Shown here: piece after piece, positions 22,956-32,601 of the stretch | Numbering within the stretch: position 1 is the first letter of the stretch | How the letters are laid out: every line of letters begins with the position of its first letter | Assembly (NCBI GenBank): GCA_026196955.1 | Contig: JAPHTO010000137.1 | Span: 1-32,605 of the forward strand | Reading direction: 5' to 3' | Source: Colwellia sp. | Lineage (GTDB): Bacteria; Pseudomonadota; Gammaproteobacteria; Enterobacterales; Alteromonadaceae | Length of the DNA stretch: 32,605 bases | Program-made: the position numbers and the translations under genes | The notes under the pieces: model-generated | Told to the model about the DNA's origin: nothing | What the model saw: the letters and a program-made list of their open reading frames with translations, nothing else | Database searches by the model: none

Positions 22956-24338
22956 TTATTGAAGTACAGCATTGGCATTATTTATCGCGTTATTATTTGA
23001 TAAGTAAGTATTTATTATCAAATTCAATTTATCCTTCTCTATAACACTGGCTAAAGCTTCTATCATGAATTCATAATTGGTTTGTTCTGTTTTAACTGTG
23101 AGCATTTTATTGAGCCATTGCCACATTTTTTCTTCACCAATTTCTTTCTCAACAGCTAACCAAATAATCGGCGCATAGGTGTATACATAAAGGTTTCTAT
23201 TTCCATAATCGGAGTTACTTTTAACTTCTTTAATTGTGGAGAAGGTTTTGCCTTCAACTTGAGCCAGCTTCTTATTTATATTGTTCAAGTAAGTTTTATC
23301 ATCAATTAACTGCTTTGTTAATTTTAAAGAAAGATATTCAGAAAATGATTCTTGAAACATATCACCTAGCTCAGAATTGAATGTTCGATAAGTTCCAAAA
23401 TAGTAATGAGCTAATTCGTGAGCAATAAAAGGTTTAAACCAACTTGATTCACTTTCATCGAATAGATTACTTAAACCGCCTTTATCATGGTTAATGGTCA
23501 CAATGGAAGGGTATGAGACAAAGAGCCAAGAGTCTTTTTTTGATATCGGTGTTGTATGAATGTAAACAACATTTTCACCATATGGCAGCGATAATTTTTT
23601 TTGATAATATTGTTCAAACGAAGCGGTTAAATCTCCAAGTTTGTTCATTTGTACTTTTGACAGACCTGAATTTAAATAATAGCTACCGTTTTGTTCTTCA
23701 ATGTCATAGTCCCCTGCAAATAAGGTAAGTGAGGTTGGTTTATTGCTTTTGAATACCGATTGAATTCCTGAAATAGGTTTGCTGCCATTGACATAAATTG
23801 ACTTACAATCTAAACAAATAACCTCAATATTATAAGCTAGCTCGTCATAGCGTTTATCTTTTTCAATGTCATATAGAATAGGATACCATGCGGTTTGAAA
23901 GCCATCAGTACGAATTGTTTTACCGTTGAAGGCTATATTTCCTTTCCAATCACCTCTATCACTTGCTTTGTCCATGCTATTAATAACGGGAAATTTTCCA
24001 GTGTATTTGAACTGCATAGCTGAAGGTAAGAATTTGCCTTCTCCTGTCTTGTCAGGAAGATAATAACCAAAACTTTCATCTGAATAATCTGTGTTGTAAG
24101 TTTTGTCGTAGGCATAGTTAGTAGTGTCTTTGTGATCTCTGAAGTATTGAATATTAAAGCCAGAGTTTAGAAATATTAGATAGTTTTTTAGTTTTGGAAT
24201 ATTCTCAAGTTGAAAGTTCGCATCAATAGTGCCGTTATTCACTGATATTTCAATTGTGCCTGTAAGATTTATCGGCTGCTCAGATGATAATGTTGATGTT
24301 GAAAAAAGTAAGAAGAGGAAGGTTAGTATTATTTTCAT
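22956..24338 (-). CDS. Secreted M1-like zinc metallopeptidase (gluzincin)
   Basis: A 460-residue protein with a signal peptide (KIILTFLFLLFSTSTLSS, residues 2-19). Its zinc site fits the M1 pattern HEXXH-x18-E exactly: His 307 and His 311 in FIAHELAHYYFG and Glu 330 in MFQESFSEYLSLK. The N-terminal 200 residues look like a beta-rich domain. The GAMEN exopeptidase motif of classical M1 aminopeptidases is not visible, so an atypical peptidase is likely. AGGGAA before the ATG supports the start. The gene sits between an intact patatin gene and a patatin 5' fragment on the same strand, which points to arrival by insertion or duplication. The substrate is unknown. Confidence 0.82.
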   Translation of the reverse strand: MKIILTFLFLLFSTSTLSSEQPINLTGTIEISVNNGTIDANFQLENIPKLKNYLIFLNSGFNIQYFRDHKDTTNYAYDKTYNTDYSDESFGYYLPDKTGEGKFLPSAMQFKYTGKFPVINSMDKASDRGDWKGNIAFNGKTIRTDGFQTAWYPILYDIEKDKRYDELAYNIEVICLDCKSIYVNGSKPISGIQSVFKSNKPTSLTLFAGDYDIEEQNGSYYLNSGLSKVQMNKLGDLTASFEQYYQKKLSLPYGENVVYIHTTPISKKDSWLFVSYPSIVTINHDKGGLSNLFDESESSWFKPFIAHELAHYYFGTYRTFNSELGDMFQESFSEYLSLKLTKQLIDDKTYLNNINKKLAQVEGKTFSTIKEVKSNSDYGNRNLYVYTYAPIIWLAVEKEIGEEKMWQWLNKMLTVKTEQTNYEFMIEALASVIEKDKLNLIINTYLSNNNAINNANAVLQ

Positions 24339-24467
24339 GTGATTTCCCTATTGCACAATGTTTTATTTTTATAAGGATTATAGGGGGGTAAATTAGTTTG
24401 TCTACTCTATTGTTTTTATTATATTTTTTATTAGAAAAATAGTATATTTCAAATATCGGTGTTTGGC

Positions 24468-24588
24468 TATACAAAGGCAACCACTTTGGACCACCACTAG
24501 CACCTAAAAAGTTAGTAAATAGCTCTTGTTTAAAGCCATGTTGTTGAATGGTATTTAAGGCGCTTTCGCCTGCATATATATCTAACAT
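24468..24588 (-). pseudogene. Orphan 5' fragment of a second patatin-like gene
   Basis: From its ATG at 24588 this reads MLDIYAGESALNTIQQHGFKQ and continues to GASGGPKW. It matches the start of the intact patatin gene (22909) at about 85 percent of roughly 110 DNA bases by my hand alignment; similarity then stops near 24468. The open frame runs on to 24280, but that part is unrelated, of low complexity, and overlaps the peptidase's signal peptide. It is a broken paralogue: the nucleophile elbow and catalytic Asp are absent, so no lipase activity is possible. The divergence shows that the duplication is not recent. Confidence 0.82.
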
Positions 24589-24631
24589 TTGTTATCTGGA
24601 ATTTATTATCTATTTATTACGCTTGCTAAGT

Positions 24632-25435
24632 TTAGTCATGACAAGCTTGGTGCTGCTCTAGTATGTATGAAGCAATTTGACCAAGTTTATCTTGGGTTAA
24701 TTCGTTAACGTCAACTTCTGGAATATAGGGAAGGGTATCGGCAGGTTCTCCCGTAATTATTTGATAAAACACTAAAGCGGTTAAAAATCTTCCTGTCGAG
24801 TTTGCATGGTTACCATCTGGGTGATGTAGGCTTAGTTCAGGGTGTAGTTCTATCGCTCTATCCCAAGCAAGTCCGACAGGGGCAACACATGCAGGTTCTG
24901 CTGTTGTAATCCCTTTATGCAAAAGGTAAACAGTTGAACCCTCTATTGTATTATTTTCTCGTGGGTGTTCAGGAAACAAAATTGGTGTAGAGTTTTGATT
25001 TTTAGCTAGATTAATTAAAGTGACAGCAGCATCAGTAGGGTAGTTATAGTCACCACTGCTAGAATATTTTTGTGCTTGCAAAATAACATGAGTCCACGGG
25101 GTGTTTATTAGCATATCTATTGATGCTTTATCATTAACTCTTTCAGATAAATAAGCTATTCCAGGAGCATTTGAACTTGTAACGCTTTTTTCAGGGAAGC
25201 GAGTTTTAATAAATGAGCTTATTAAGGTACCAATACCTCTCACATGGCTGTTGCCCATTAATAATATTTGGTAATGGTCTACCACTTGGTTATTAGGAAT
25301 GGCTAGGCCGCTTTGATGTGATGGAATAATGGCACTTGAATTGTCAGAGCTAGGTTGTTCTTTGGACTCTTCGTTACCACTATTACAGGCTGTTAAAACA
25401 ATGAGTAGAAAGAAAGTTAATTTCAATTTATTCAT
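24632..25435 (-). CDS. SGNH-hydrolase-like lipoprotein
   Basis: A 267-residue protein with a lipoprotein signal peptide: lipobox LTAC with Cys 17, followed by a serine/glutamate-rich tether. The rest resembles an SGNH (GDSL) hydrolase. The first strand is HYQILLMGNSHVRGIG, with Ser 63 in GNSH where GDS is usual, and the last block is HHPDGNHANSTGRFLTA, with Asp 207 and His 210 in the D-x-x-H arrangement. HVILQAQKYS could supply the oxyanion-hole block. It should be anchored in the envelope and deacylate an ester or carbohydrate acetyl group; the substrate cannot be read. An AAGGA ribosome site lies six bases before the ATG. It is nine bp downstream of the dGTPase gene, so the two are probably co-transcribed. 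Confidence 0.75.
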   Translation of the reverse strand: MNKLKLTFFLLIVLTACNSGNEESKEQPSSDNSSAIIPSHQSGLAIPNNQVVDHYQILLMGNSHVRGIGTLISSFIKTRFPEKSVTSSNAPGIAYLSERVNDKASIDMLINTPWTHVILQAQKYSSSGDYNYPTDAAVTLINLAKNQNSTPILFPEHPRENNTIEGSTVYLLHKGITTAEPACVAPVGLAWDRAIELHPELSLHHPDGNHANSTGRFLTALVFYQIITGEPADTLPYIPEVDVNELTQDKLGQIASYILEQHQACHD

Positions 25436-25444
25436 GTTAGTCCT

Positions 25445-26794
25445 TTAAATGAGATGATAACTAGTACTTGCATTAGGCAAAAATAACGTTTGATATAACT
25501 TTGTGGCATACTCATCTGTCATACCAGCAATATAATCAGCGATTACTCGATTTGAGTTTTCTCCATTTTTTATGGCTTGCTGCCATCGTTTGGCGCTATT
25601 GCTGGGGAGTAATCTCATCGGATCGGATGATAATGCCTCAAATAATTCCATAACAATTTGTTGGCCTCGGTATTCAAGTTGCTGAATACTGGTTTGTTTA
25701 ATCACAAAGGTATAGACAAAATCTTTAAATATTTTCAGTACTTGTTTAGTGGTATTTGACAAAGTGGCGTTAAATTTTAATAAATCATCATCAAAATCAA
25801 CATCTGCAACGTTATCATTTAAGTTGGTTAGCTCAATAGCCGTTATTAAGTAATTGACTAATCCACCAATGGCGTCTTTTTGTAAGTGATGTTGATCACT
25901 AAAGAGTTTTTGGCTCAAGTCTTGGCTATATTCGTTAAGCCATGGGTCTTCTATTTCCATTAATTTTTCAATCACATGGCGATCAAAATCAATGCTACTG
26001 ACAACCCCTGTCACTATGGCATCTTCTAAATCATGAATACCGTAGGCTATATCATCCGCTAATTCCATTATTGAACAATCAAGGGATTTAAAACGAGTTT
26101 TTTGGTGACCTTTTGTGTCCTTAGGAGGCTTTGTTTGTTGAAATAAATCACGATCTTTTGCAGATAAAGGTGATAAAACCCAAGCAATGATATCTAAATC
26201 ATCGCAGTATAAACCTTTAGGTGGATGCCAGTCCTCAGCTTTTAGTTGTCGGTGACTTTTGGGCTCTGCATTGACAAGCTGTTGGTTAAGTTTTGACAAG
26301 GTTTGAGGGTATTTAATTAGCCCAAGCAGTGTTCTTCGGGTTAAATTCATGCCATGTTGCTCACTAAAAGGCTCAAGGCGGGCGACAATTCTAAAGGTTT
26401 GTCCGTTACCTTCAAAGCCGCCATGCTTATGCATCATGTAATGTAGGGCAACTTCCCCGCCATGGCCAAAGGGGGGGTGACCAATATCATGAGCTAGACA
26501 GAGTGCTTCGATTAAACTGTCTGAAGCAGGAAAGAGTTTCTGGCAAAGCTCAGGGTATTTACACCGTAATTGCGCTGTAATACCTGAGCCAATTTGAGAT
26601 GCCTCTAGAGAGTGGGTTAGTCGAGTCCGATAAAAATCACTTTGGCCACTGCCCATTACTTGGGTCTTAGATTGCAAGCGCCTAAAAGCGGCAGAGTGTA
26701 AAATACGCGCTCTATCCCGTTGGAAGGGGTCTCTATGATCTTGCTGTCGTTGAGATACTTTTTTTAATCGTCTCTCTAACCAAAATTCTGTCAT
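25445..26794 (-). CDS. dGTPase-like HD-domain triphosphohydrolase
   Basis: A 449-residue member of the dGTP triphosphohydrolase family, which hydrolyses dGTP (or other dNTPs) to the nucleoside and triphosphate. The N-terminal FQRDRARILHSAAFRRLQSKTQV is diagnostic. The HD metal site is His 61 (TRLTHSLEA), His 102-Asp 103 (LAHDIGHPPFGHGGE) and the Asp of MELADDIAYGIHDLEDAI at about 247. The C-terminus ends with the family helix NRVIADYIAGMTDEYATKLYQTLF. Length and motifs fit the dGTPase-like proteins of marine gammaproteobacteria. An AGGGAA ribosome site supports the start. Homologues protect the dNTP pool balance, and some act against phage; no other defence gene is adjacent, so housekeeping is the default. 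Confidence 0.92.
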   Translation of the reverse strand: MTEFWLERRLKKVSQRQQDHRDPFQRDRARILHSAAFRRLQSKTQVMGSGQSDFYRTRLTHSLEASQIGSGITAQLRCKYPELCQKLFPASDSLIEALCLAHDIGHPPFGHGGEVALHYMMHKHGGFEGNGQTFRIVARLEPFSEQHGMNLTRRTLLGLIKYPQTLSKLNQQLVNAEPKSHRQLKAEDWHPPKGLYCDDLDIIAWVLSPLSAKDRDLFQQTKPPKDTKGHQKTRFKSLDCSIMELADDIAYGIHDLEDAIVTGVVSSIDFDRHVIEKLMEIEDPWLNEYSQDLSQKLFSDQHHLQKDAIGGLVNYLITAIELTNLNDNVADVDFDDDLLKFNATLSNTTKQVLKIFKDFVYTFVIKQTSIQQLEYRGQQIVMELFEALSSDPMRLLPSNSAKRWQQAIKNGENSNRVIADYIAGMTDEYATKLYQTLFLPNASTSYHLI

Positions 26795-26941
26795 TATTCC
26801 CTGCGCCTATAGTGAATTGATTTACACAGCGAGTAGCTTTAAATGGATAAAAATTTACATTAACATGCTATTATAAAAATATGTATAAGTAACTAGTAAT
26901 TGCGCTGTTTGCGTTAAGATGTTTGAAAAAGAGTTATCCTA
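26795..26941. promoter_or_regulatory. Divergent promoter region, dGTPase/solute-binding protein
   Basis: This 147-bp gap separates two divergently transcribed genes and must carry both promoters. It is AT-rich, with a TATAAAAAT stretch near 26871-26880. The AAAAGAG at about 26927-26933 is the ribosome site of the downstream TTG-started gene. Confidence 0.4.
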
Positions 26942-27694
26942 TTGAATAAATTTGTTAATTTTTCAAGTCGTATAGGTTTATTGATACTTTGTTTGTTTCC
27001 TTGTTTTTTTCTTCAAGCGGATGACACTATTGAACTTATCGCCGGCTTATCTAAACCTCCGTTTGTTGTTGAAAATGATCCTAAGAATTCCGGTATTCAG
27101 TTAGACTTAATTAAGGCAATTTTTGCTGAAGAAAAACAAGACGTTCGTTTTGTGCATATGCCTTTGGCGCGAAGCTTTGCCAGAGTTGAAAAATGGCATA
27201 GTGACGGTGTTATCACCCTACCTAGCAATTATGAACATGAAAATGTAAATGTTTCCGCGCCTTATGTTAGTTATCAAAATGTAATTGTGACTTTAAAAGA
27301 AGATAATTTATCTATTAATACGTTAGCTGATTTGCAAGGAAAACGTATTATTGCTTTTCAAGCAGCAAATAAATTTTTAAGTGCAGAGTTTGTTGAAGCA
27401 ATAGCGGGGGCTGCTGAGTATCGTGAGATAGCAGATCAAATGAGACAAATTAAAATGCTGTTTGCAAAAAGAACAGAGGTTTTAGTGTTGGATATCAATA
27501 TATTTAGACATTTCTTGCATAACAATCGAGATAGTCGCTATGCGAAACCCTACGAGATCCATCAACTGTTCCCACCTAGGGTTTATTCTGCAGGCTTTAA
27601 AAGCAAGCGCACTCGCGATCAATTTAACCGCGGTTTAATTAAAATTAAAGCGAGTGGAGGTTATCAGAAAATACTAGATAAGTATTTGCTTTAA
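26942..27694 (+). CDS. Periplasmic solute-binding protein, family 3-like
   Basis: A 250-residue protein with a signal peptide (IGLLILCLFPCFFL, cleavage near LQADD) and a family-3 solute-binding fold: IELIAGLSKPPFVVENDPKNSGIQLDLIKAIF, MPLARSFARVEKWHSDGVITLP, LQGKRIIAFQAANKFL and the end FNRGLIKIKASGGYQKILDKYL. The start is TTG, with GAG eight bases ahead; an ATG shortly upstream is out of frame and stops. No ABC permease or ATPase is nearby, so it may be a stand-alone receptor or adaptor. Its fold recurs three times in the diguanylate cyclase 1.8 kb downstream. The ligand is unknown, amino-acid-like by family. Confidence 0.8.
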   Translation: MNKFVNFSSRIGLLILCLFPCFFLQADDTIELIAGLSKPPFVVENDPKNSGIQLDLIKAIFAEEKQDVRFVHMPLARSFARVEKWHSDGVITLPSNYEHENVNVSAPYVSYQNVIVTLKEDNLSINTLADLQGKRIIAFQAANKFLSAEFVEAIAGAAEYREIADQMRQIKMLFAKRTEVLVLDINIFRHFLHNNRDSRYAKPYEIHQLFPPRVYSAGFKSKRTRDQFNRGLIKIKASGGYQKILDKYLL

Positions 27695-27714
27695 GCTGTT
27701 ATCTGTTGAATTAA

Positions 27715-28680
27715 TTAACTGTTAGCAATGAATATAGCTCGTTGTGGAGCAGGGTAGCCTTCAATTGTTTTACTGCTATCATTGGGATCTAAAAAGTCAG
27801 ATAAAGACTCAGTGTCAATCCAATCTGTTTTTCGTTGCTCTTCTAATGCGGTAATATCGGTGTTAACAACACGAATATTAGTAAACCCACAACGTTCTAA
27901 CCAAGCACACATGGCTTGACTACTGGGGAGAAACCAAACATTGCGCATTTTCGCGTATCGCTCTCCGGGTACTAAAACCGTGTTTTCATCACCCTCTACA
28001 ATTAAGGTTTCTAATACTAGCTCTCCCCCTTTAACTAATTGTGATTTCAATTGGTAGAGAAAGTCGATAGGAGAGCGACGATGATACAAAACGCCCATCG
28101 CAAAAACGGTATCAAATGCTTTTAGCTCAGGCAAATCTTCAACGCCAAGCGGTAATAAGTTAACACTGTCATCCTGAATAAAATGCTGTATTGCATTGAA
28201 TTGCATCAAAAATAATTGCGTTGGGTCAATGCCGACAACAAACTTTGCTTTTGCGCCGCGCATTCGCCAAAGGTGATAACCACTGCCACAACCAATATCT
28301 AAAACATACCTATCTGATAAGTCACTGATGTGCTCAGCCAACCTGTCCCATTTAAAGTCGCTTCGCCATTCTGTATCTATATGCAGACCGTGAATGTGAT
28401 AAGGCCCTTTACGCCACGGCTTGAGTTTTTTCAATAAGCTCTCTAAACGTTTATGCTCTCCAGCATTGAAATCTTCTTCTTTACCAACGGTAACACTATT
28501 GACGAGATCTACTTGGGCATTTGACGCTAAAGGTAGCGCGTCTAAGGTTTTCTGCCAATGCTTAAATTCACCATGTAAATTGTTACTTTGCCAATGGGAA
28601 AGTTGAGCAGGTAAGGTGGTTAACCAATGGCTTAAACGGTTGGTTGCTATTTGCTGGTAAAACTTATTAAATTTTGTCAT
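27715..28680 (-). CDS. cmoB: tRNA U34 carboxymethyltransferase
   Basis: CmoB transfers the carboxymethyl group from carboxy-SAM to 5-hydroxyuridine at tRNA position 34, making the cmo5U wobble base. The 321-residue length equals that of the E. coli enzyme. Visible features are the N-terminal helical part, [12 protein letters not shown], the long loop [22 protein letters not shown], the SAM motif [46 protein letters not shown] and the C-terminal [17 protein letters not shown]. It lies 16 bp after cmoA on the same strand and ends 20 bp from the convergent solute-binding protein gene. Nothing unusual was seen. Confidence 0.96.
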   Translation of the reverse strand: MTKFNKFYQQIATNRLSHWLTTLPAQLSHWQSNNLHGEFKHWQKTLDALPLASNAQVDLVNSVTVGKEEDFNAGEHKRLESLLKKLKPWRKGPYHIHGLHIDTEWRSDFKWDRLAEHISDLSDRYVLDIGCGSGYHLWRMRGAKAKFVVGIDPTQLFLMQFNAIQHFIQDDSVNLLPLGVEDLPELKAFDTVFAMGVLYHRRSPIDFLYQLKSQLVKGGELVLETLIVEGDENTVLVPGERYAKMRNVWFLPSSQAMCAWLERCGFTNIRVVNTDITALEEQRKTDWIDTESLSDFLDPNDSSKTIEGYPAPQRAIFIANS

Positions 28681-28696
28681 GTAACTTGTCTTTGTT

Positions 28697-29431
28697 TTAT
28701 TTTATGGCAATGAAGGAGATAAAATTAAAGCACTGAAACCATGGAGAAACATGGCTAAATCCTGCCTCAGTTAAGCGCTTAATATGTTGTTCAACTGAGT
28801 CTGTCTTCATTACGTTTTCTAAAGCAGTACGTTTTTGTGCAACTTCTAATTCGCTGTAGCCATTAGCACGCTTAAAATTATGATGTAAATCGATTAAATG
28901 CTCATCAATGATCAGATCACCATGAGAAATTTTTTCTGATATGACTAAAATTCCACCGGTATTGATGCCACTGGCAATGTTATTTATTAACTTTGCGCGC
29001 TCAGCTTTATCGATAAACTGCAGGGTAAAATTAAGCACTACCATAGAAGCATTGTTAATCGCTATTTTTTGAATATCCCCTTCAATCACATCAACAGGTG
29101 TATTTCCTTTGAAGGCTTGAATGTGCATTTTACAACGCTCTACCATAGCACTAGAGTTATCGACGGCTATAATTTTACAATCTGACGCTGTTATTCTTTT
29201 ACGCATAGCGAGTGTTGCAGCGCCTAATGAACAACCTAAGTCATAAACAGAAGTGCTTTTTTGTACAAATCGTTGGCTAAGTAGGCCAATTGTGTCAATA
29301 ATAGTATTGTACCCAGGCACGGAGCGTGAAATCATATCAGGGAAAACTTCAACAACTTGAGCATCAAAAGCAAAATCTTTTACTTGGGCTTTAGGACTTG
29401 AATAAATTAAATCGGTATCAGATTTGTGCAT
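28697..29431 (-). CDS. cmoA: Carboxy-S-adenosyl-L-methionine synthase
   Basis: CmoA makes carboxy-SAM from SAM and prephenate for CmoB. It shows [23 protein letters not shown] near the start, [15 protein letters not shown] as the SAM-binding loop, [12 protein letters not shown], and [11 protein letters not shown] place the start at the Met that gives [16 protein letters not shown], which aligns with the E. coli N-terminus (244 residues against 247). An in-frame ATG seven codons upstream (29452) would leave only 35 bp to the divergent cyclase gene. No strong ribosome site is visible for either start. It is the first gene of a cmoA-cmoB operon. Confidence 0.95.
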   Translation of the reverse strand: MHKSDTDLIYSSPKAQVKDFAFDAQVVEVFPDMISRSVPGYNTIIDTIGLLSQRFVQKSTSVYDLGCSLGAATLAMRKRITASDCKIIAVDNSSAMVERCKMHIQAFKGNTPVDVIEGDIQKIAINNASMVVLNFTLQFIDKAERAKLINNIASGINTGGILVISEKISHGDLIIDEHLIDLHHNFKRANGYSELEVAQKRTALENVMKTDSVEQHIKRLTEAGFSHVSPWFQCFNFISFIAIK

Positions 29432-29487
29432 AGTAAATAAATAGCTGATCATTTTTGTTTGGGTAGATTGGTTTATTTTAACTGATA

Positions 29488-32421
29488 TTGATAGAGATAA
29501 ATAACCCTAATTTGAGAAAAAATTTGTTGAAAATTTTGTCGAAATCTAGCTGCATCGCCTTTATTTCTTTAGTTTTTGCGCTATTTGGTTGCGTGTTTTA
29601 TGTTCAAGCTGGGCAAAGTGTTGCGCAGCAATCGTTCATAAATACCTATAACGATGAGCCAATAACCATCGCTATTAATGAAAGCTCATTTCCCTATCAT
29701 TTTGTTGACAGTAAAGGTCAGGCTGCAGGGTTAATGCCTGATTTGTGGCGTTTGTGGGCGAAAAAGCAGCAAGTCAGTATTAAATTTGTAACACTTCCTT
29801 GGCTTGAAACGCTTGAACAAGTTAAAAATGGCGATGTTGATATCCATGCCGGTTTATCAATTATTGACAGCAGAAAAAGTTATTTAGCTTTTTCTCAACC
29901 TATATTTCCGTTGTATACCCATATTTATGTTAATGGTGAGCTATTAGACGTTAATCGTTTAGAGGACTTAACGCCTTTTGCTATTGGCGTAGTTGATGGC
30001 TCTGCCCATATTGATATGTTATCGAAGAATTTCCCTCAGCTTGAACACAAAAGATACCCTAAAAGACATGCGCTATATGAAGCCGCACTGAAAAAAGAGG
30101 TTCTTGTTTTTACGGGGCTTGAAAAGTTAGCTAACAATTATCAGCATTATAAGCAGTTAAATGCCATGTACCCCCCCTATAAACGCTTACGTTACCAGCA
30201 AGGAAATTACGGCGCGGCGGTAGCTAAAGCTAACCAGGGGCTATTAGACTTTATTGAAGAAGGCATGGCTAAAATTAGTTTAACAGAAAGAGCCAAGATA
30301 GAAAGAATGTGGCTAGCAGTAGATAAAAAAAAGGATAGCTTGCTTATTGCTTTTCCACCTGACTATCCTCCTTATGCCGCATTGTCTCCTGCGGGGCAAC
30401 CCCAAGGCCTTTTAGTCGATATGTGGCGGTTATGGGCCAAGCAAACAGATACCAATATAACGTTTGTTGCTAGGACAATGAAGGATAGTTTATCCCTTAT
30501 TAAAAGTAATAATATTGATGCTTTAATAGGTTATCCAAGTGCGTGGTTAGATAAGGATAACTTCTCTTTAGCTGAGCCTATTTATCAATCTAAAGCTAAG
30601 GTGTTTGTTAGCAATAAAACCCCTGATATAAAGTCTATTGACTATTTTGCACAAGCAAAAAACAATGGAAAATTAGGTATATGGAAAAAAACTCCGTTTA
30701 AGCAACAATTACAAGCACAATATCCCAAGATTGCGCTACAAGTATATGACTCGGTAAGTGCCATGCTAAAAGCGGCAGAGTTAGGCGAGATAGATGCATT
30801 TATTGGTCATGTCGATTTTATGGCGCTTAAATTACTTAAGGCTAACCTACAATCTTACTTTTATACACCTGATTTAGTGGTATTTAATTCAACAATTTCT
30901 CCTTTGGTTAACAAAGGAAACAATCGCTTAAGGCATTTTATTGATGAAGGTTTTAAGCAAATCCCATTGAGTCAATTAGCCAGTTTAGAAGAGCGTTGGC
31001 TTATTGGCGGGAATCTATATTATCAAAGCCTACTTAAAAAAGTGATGTTGACGCAGGAAGAAAAAGAATTTATCGCCAAGAATACTGTTATTGATGTTGG
31101 TTTTTTGAAGTTTTTAGCCCCTACTGAATTTGTTAATGAGCAAGGGGAATTTGCTGGTATTGATAGAGATATACTCAATCTTATTACTGAGCGCACAGGG
31201 TTAACCTTTAATTTTATTAGCTATGATTCATGGTATAGCTTATATCAAGCAATGTTAGCGGGTGATATTGATCTCATTACCAGTATTACGCCAACAAAAG
31301 AGAGACAAGAGAAGTTTTTATTTTCAGAGGATTATTGGCAAACGCCATGGGCTATTTTGCACTCACAATATATTGGCCGCCAATCAAAGCTGAATTATTT
31401 TTATGGCAAAAAACTCGCCATAGTGAAAGGCTATTACTTAGTGGATTATTTTCGAGAGAATCACCCATTAATTACTATGTCAGTTGTCAACGATAGAGGT
31501 GAAGGCTTGAAGCTCCTTCAACAAGGCAAAGTAGAGGGGGTAATCGCAACTATTTCATCTGCGTCTCAGCTTTTAAAGCATGAAAGCTTGATCAGCCTAA
31601 TGATTTCTGTGATAGACGGAGTACCAGTTGATAAAAGTCATTTTGGGATTAATAAAGAAAAAGCGCCATTACAAAGTATTTTAAATAAAGGGTTATTAAG
31701 TATTAGTAGCGAAGAAAAAAATCAAATTCATGATAAATGGTTTAGCGTTGATATTAACACTGGCTTTGATAAGGCTGTTGTTTTACGTGTAGCCATGCAA
31801 GCGTCTGTATTTATTATTGTTGTACTGAGCATTATTATCATATGGAACCGACGATTAAAAGGTGAAATCAAGCGTCGAGAGCACCTTGAAAAAAGCATGA
31901 AACATATGGCCACACACGATGATTTAACTGGCTTAGCGAATCGTGTGTTATTAAAAGATAGGCTAAACACTGCGATAGAGTTTCATCAACGACAATCATT
32001 AATTATTGGCGTACTTTTTCTCGATTTAGATAGTTTTAAGCTAGTGAATGATACCTACGGGCACAATGTTGGTGACGAGCTTTTACTTATCGTTGCAGAG
32101 CGATTGCAGTCTTGTGTGCGTAAGTCAGATACTGTTGTTCGCTTTGGCGGCGATGAGTTTGTGTTATTACTAACAGGACTTCATGCTGCAAATGAAGCGG
32201 CTTATGTCGCTGACAAAGTGTTGGAGCTAATGCAGCTACCATTTGAGTTATCTGTAGCAAGGGTGCAAATTGGTTGTAGTATTGGCATCGCACTTTACCC
32301 TGAAGATGGTACTAATGAGTCAGACCTGCTTAAAGAAGCGGATACCTTAATGTACAAAGTAAAATCAGCAGGTAAAAATCATTACTTATTTAATCATAAC
32401 AATAACCAATCACGAGGGTGA
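29488..32421 (+). CDS. Membrane diguanylate cyclase with three periplasmic solute-binding domains
   Basis: A 977-residue protein. The N-terminal membrane anchor or signal ([23 protein letters not shown]) leads to three consecutive family-3 solute-binding domains: about 50-265 ([29 protein letters not shown]), 285-510 ([29 protein letters not shown]) and 525-750 ([29 protein letters not shown]). A membrane helix ([14 protein letters not shown], about 770-785) and a cytoplasmic GGDEF domain follow. The domain has [11 protein letters not shown], an intact GGDEF at 887-891 and an RKSD inhibitory site five residues ahead, so active c-di-GMP synthesis with product inhibition is expected. No EAL domain is present. 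Domains 1 and 2 are more alike (both carry DxWRLWAK) than either is to 3. The start is TTG and uncertain; later in-frame TTGs are possible. Confidence 0.88.
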   Translation: MIEINNPNLRKNLLKILSKSSCIAFISLVFALFGCVFYVQAGQSVAQQSFINTYNDEPITIAINESSFPYHFVDSKGQAAGLMPDLWRLWAKKQQVSIKFVTLPWLETLEQVKNGDVDIHAGLSIIDSRKSYLAFSQPIFPLYTHIYVNGELLDVNRLEDLTPFAIGVVDGSAHIDMLSKNFPQLEHKRYPKRHALYEAALKKEVLVFTGLEKLANNYQHYKQLNAMYPPYKRLRYQQGNYGAAVAKANQGLLDFIEEGMAKISLTERAKIERMWLAVDKKKDSLLIAFPPDYPPYAALSPAGQPQGLLVDMWRLWAKQTDTNITFVARTMKDSLSLIKSNNIDALIGYPSAWLDKDNFSLAEPIYQSKAKVFVSNKTPDIKSIDYFAQAKNNGKLGIWKKTPFKQQLQAQYPKIALQVYDSVSAMLKAAELGEIDAFIGHVDFMALKLLKANLQSYFYTPDLVVFNSTISPLVNKGNNRLRHFIDEGFKQIPLSQLASLEERWLIGGNLYYQSLLKKVMLTQEEKEFIAKNTVIDVGFLKFLAPTEFVNEQGEFAGIDRDILNLITERTGLTFNFISYDSWYSLYQAMLAGDIDLITSITPTKERQEKFLFSEDYWQTPWAILHSQYIGRQSKLNYFYGKKLAIVKGYYLVDYFRENHPLITMSVVNDRGEGLKLLQQGKVEGVIATISSASQLLKHESLISLMISVIDGVPVDKSHFGINKEKAPLQSILNKGLLSISSEEKNQIHDKWFSVDINTGFDKAVVLRVAMQASVFIIVVLSIIIIWNRRLKGEIKRREHLEKSMKHMATHDDLTGLANRVLLKDRLNTAIEFHQRQSLIIGVLFLDLDSFKLVNDTYGHNVGDELLLIVAERLQSCVRKSDTVVRFGGDEFVLLLTGLHAANEAAYVADKVLELMQLPFELSVARVQIGCSIGIALYPEDGTNESDLLKEADTLMYKVKSAGKNHYLFNHNNNQSRG

Positions 32422-32500
32422 CTTTACTAATCTTTGCTTTATAATATGCGGCATTTATCAGCTTGCTATTAGGGGCTGTTGATCTTTCGAGATTGTTTTT

Positions 32501-32601
32501 GCAGCATTTTGTTGGGTATTTATACAAGGCAGAGCCTTTGTAATGTGGTTGTTCCACATAAAAAGGTGATAACGCCGTAAAAATGACCAACAAACGCTGT
32601 C
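32501..32601. repeat. Large imperfect inverted repeat (MITE-like or dispersed hairpin), at the right edge
   Basis: The outer arms TTTTGTTGGGTATTT (32507-32521) and AAATGACCAACAAACGCTGT (32581-32600) are imperfect reverse complements, and the left arm begins with GCAGC. At the centre ATGTGG (32543-32548) and CCACAT (32554-32559) form a perfect stem with a five-base loop. The whole about 100-nt unit can fold into one long hairpin. No coding frame fits it. It lies 80 bp after the cyclase stop and may continue past the window. A miniature transposable element or a REP-like family is the best reading. Confidence 0.55.

Noticed and set aside
24280-24588. 102-residue open frame as an independent gene
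   Set aside because: Only the first about 40 codons have meaning (a patatin start). The rest is low-complexity and overlaps the peptidase signal peptide, so it is a gene fragment.
21848-26794. Phage-defence island (patatin, peptidase, dGTPase)
   Set aside because: Patatin and dGTPase genes occur in defence systems, but no CD-NTase, sensor, restriction or toxin partner is here, and the dGTPase pairs with an SGNH lipoprotein. The patatin is a stand-alone gene.
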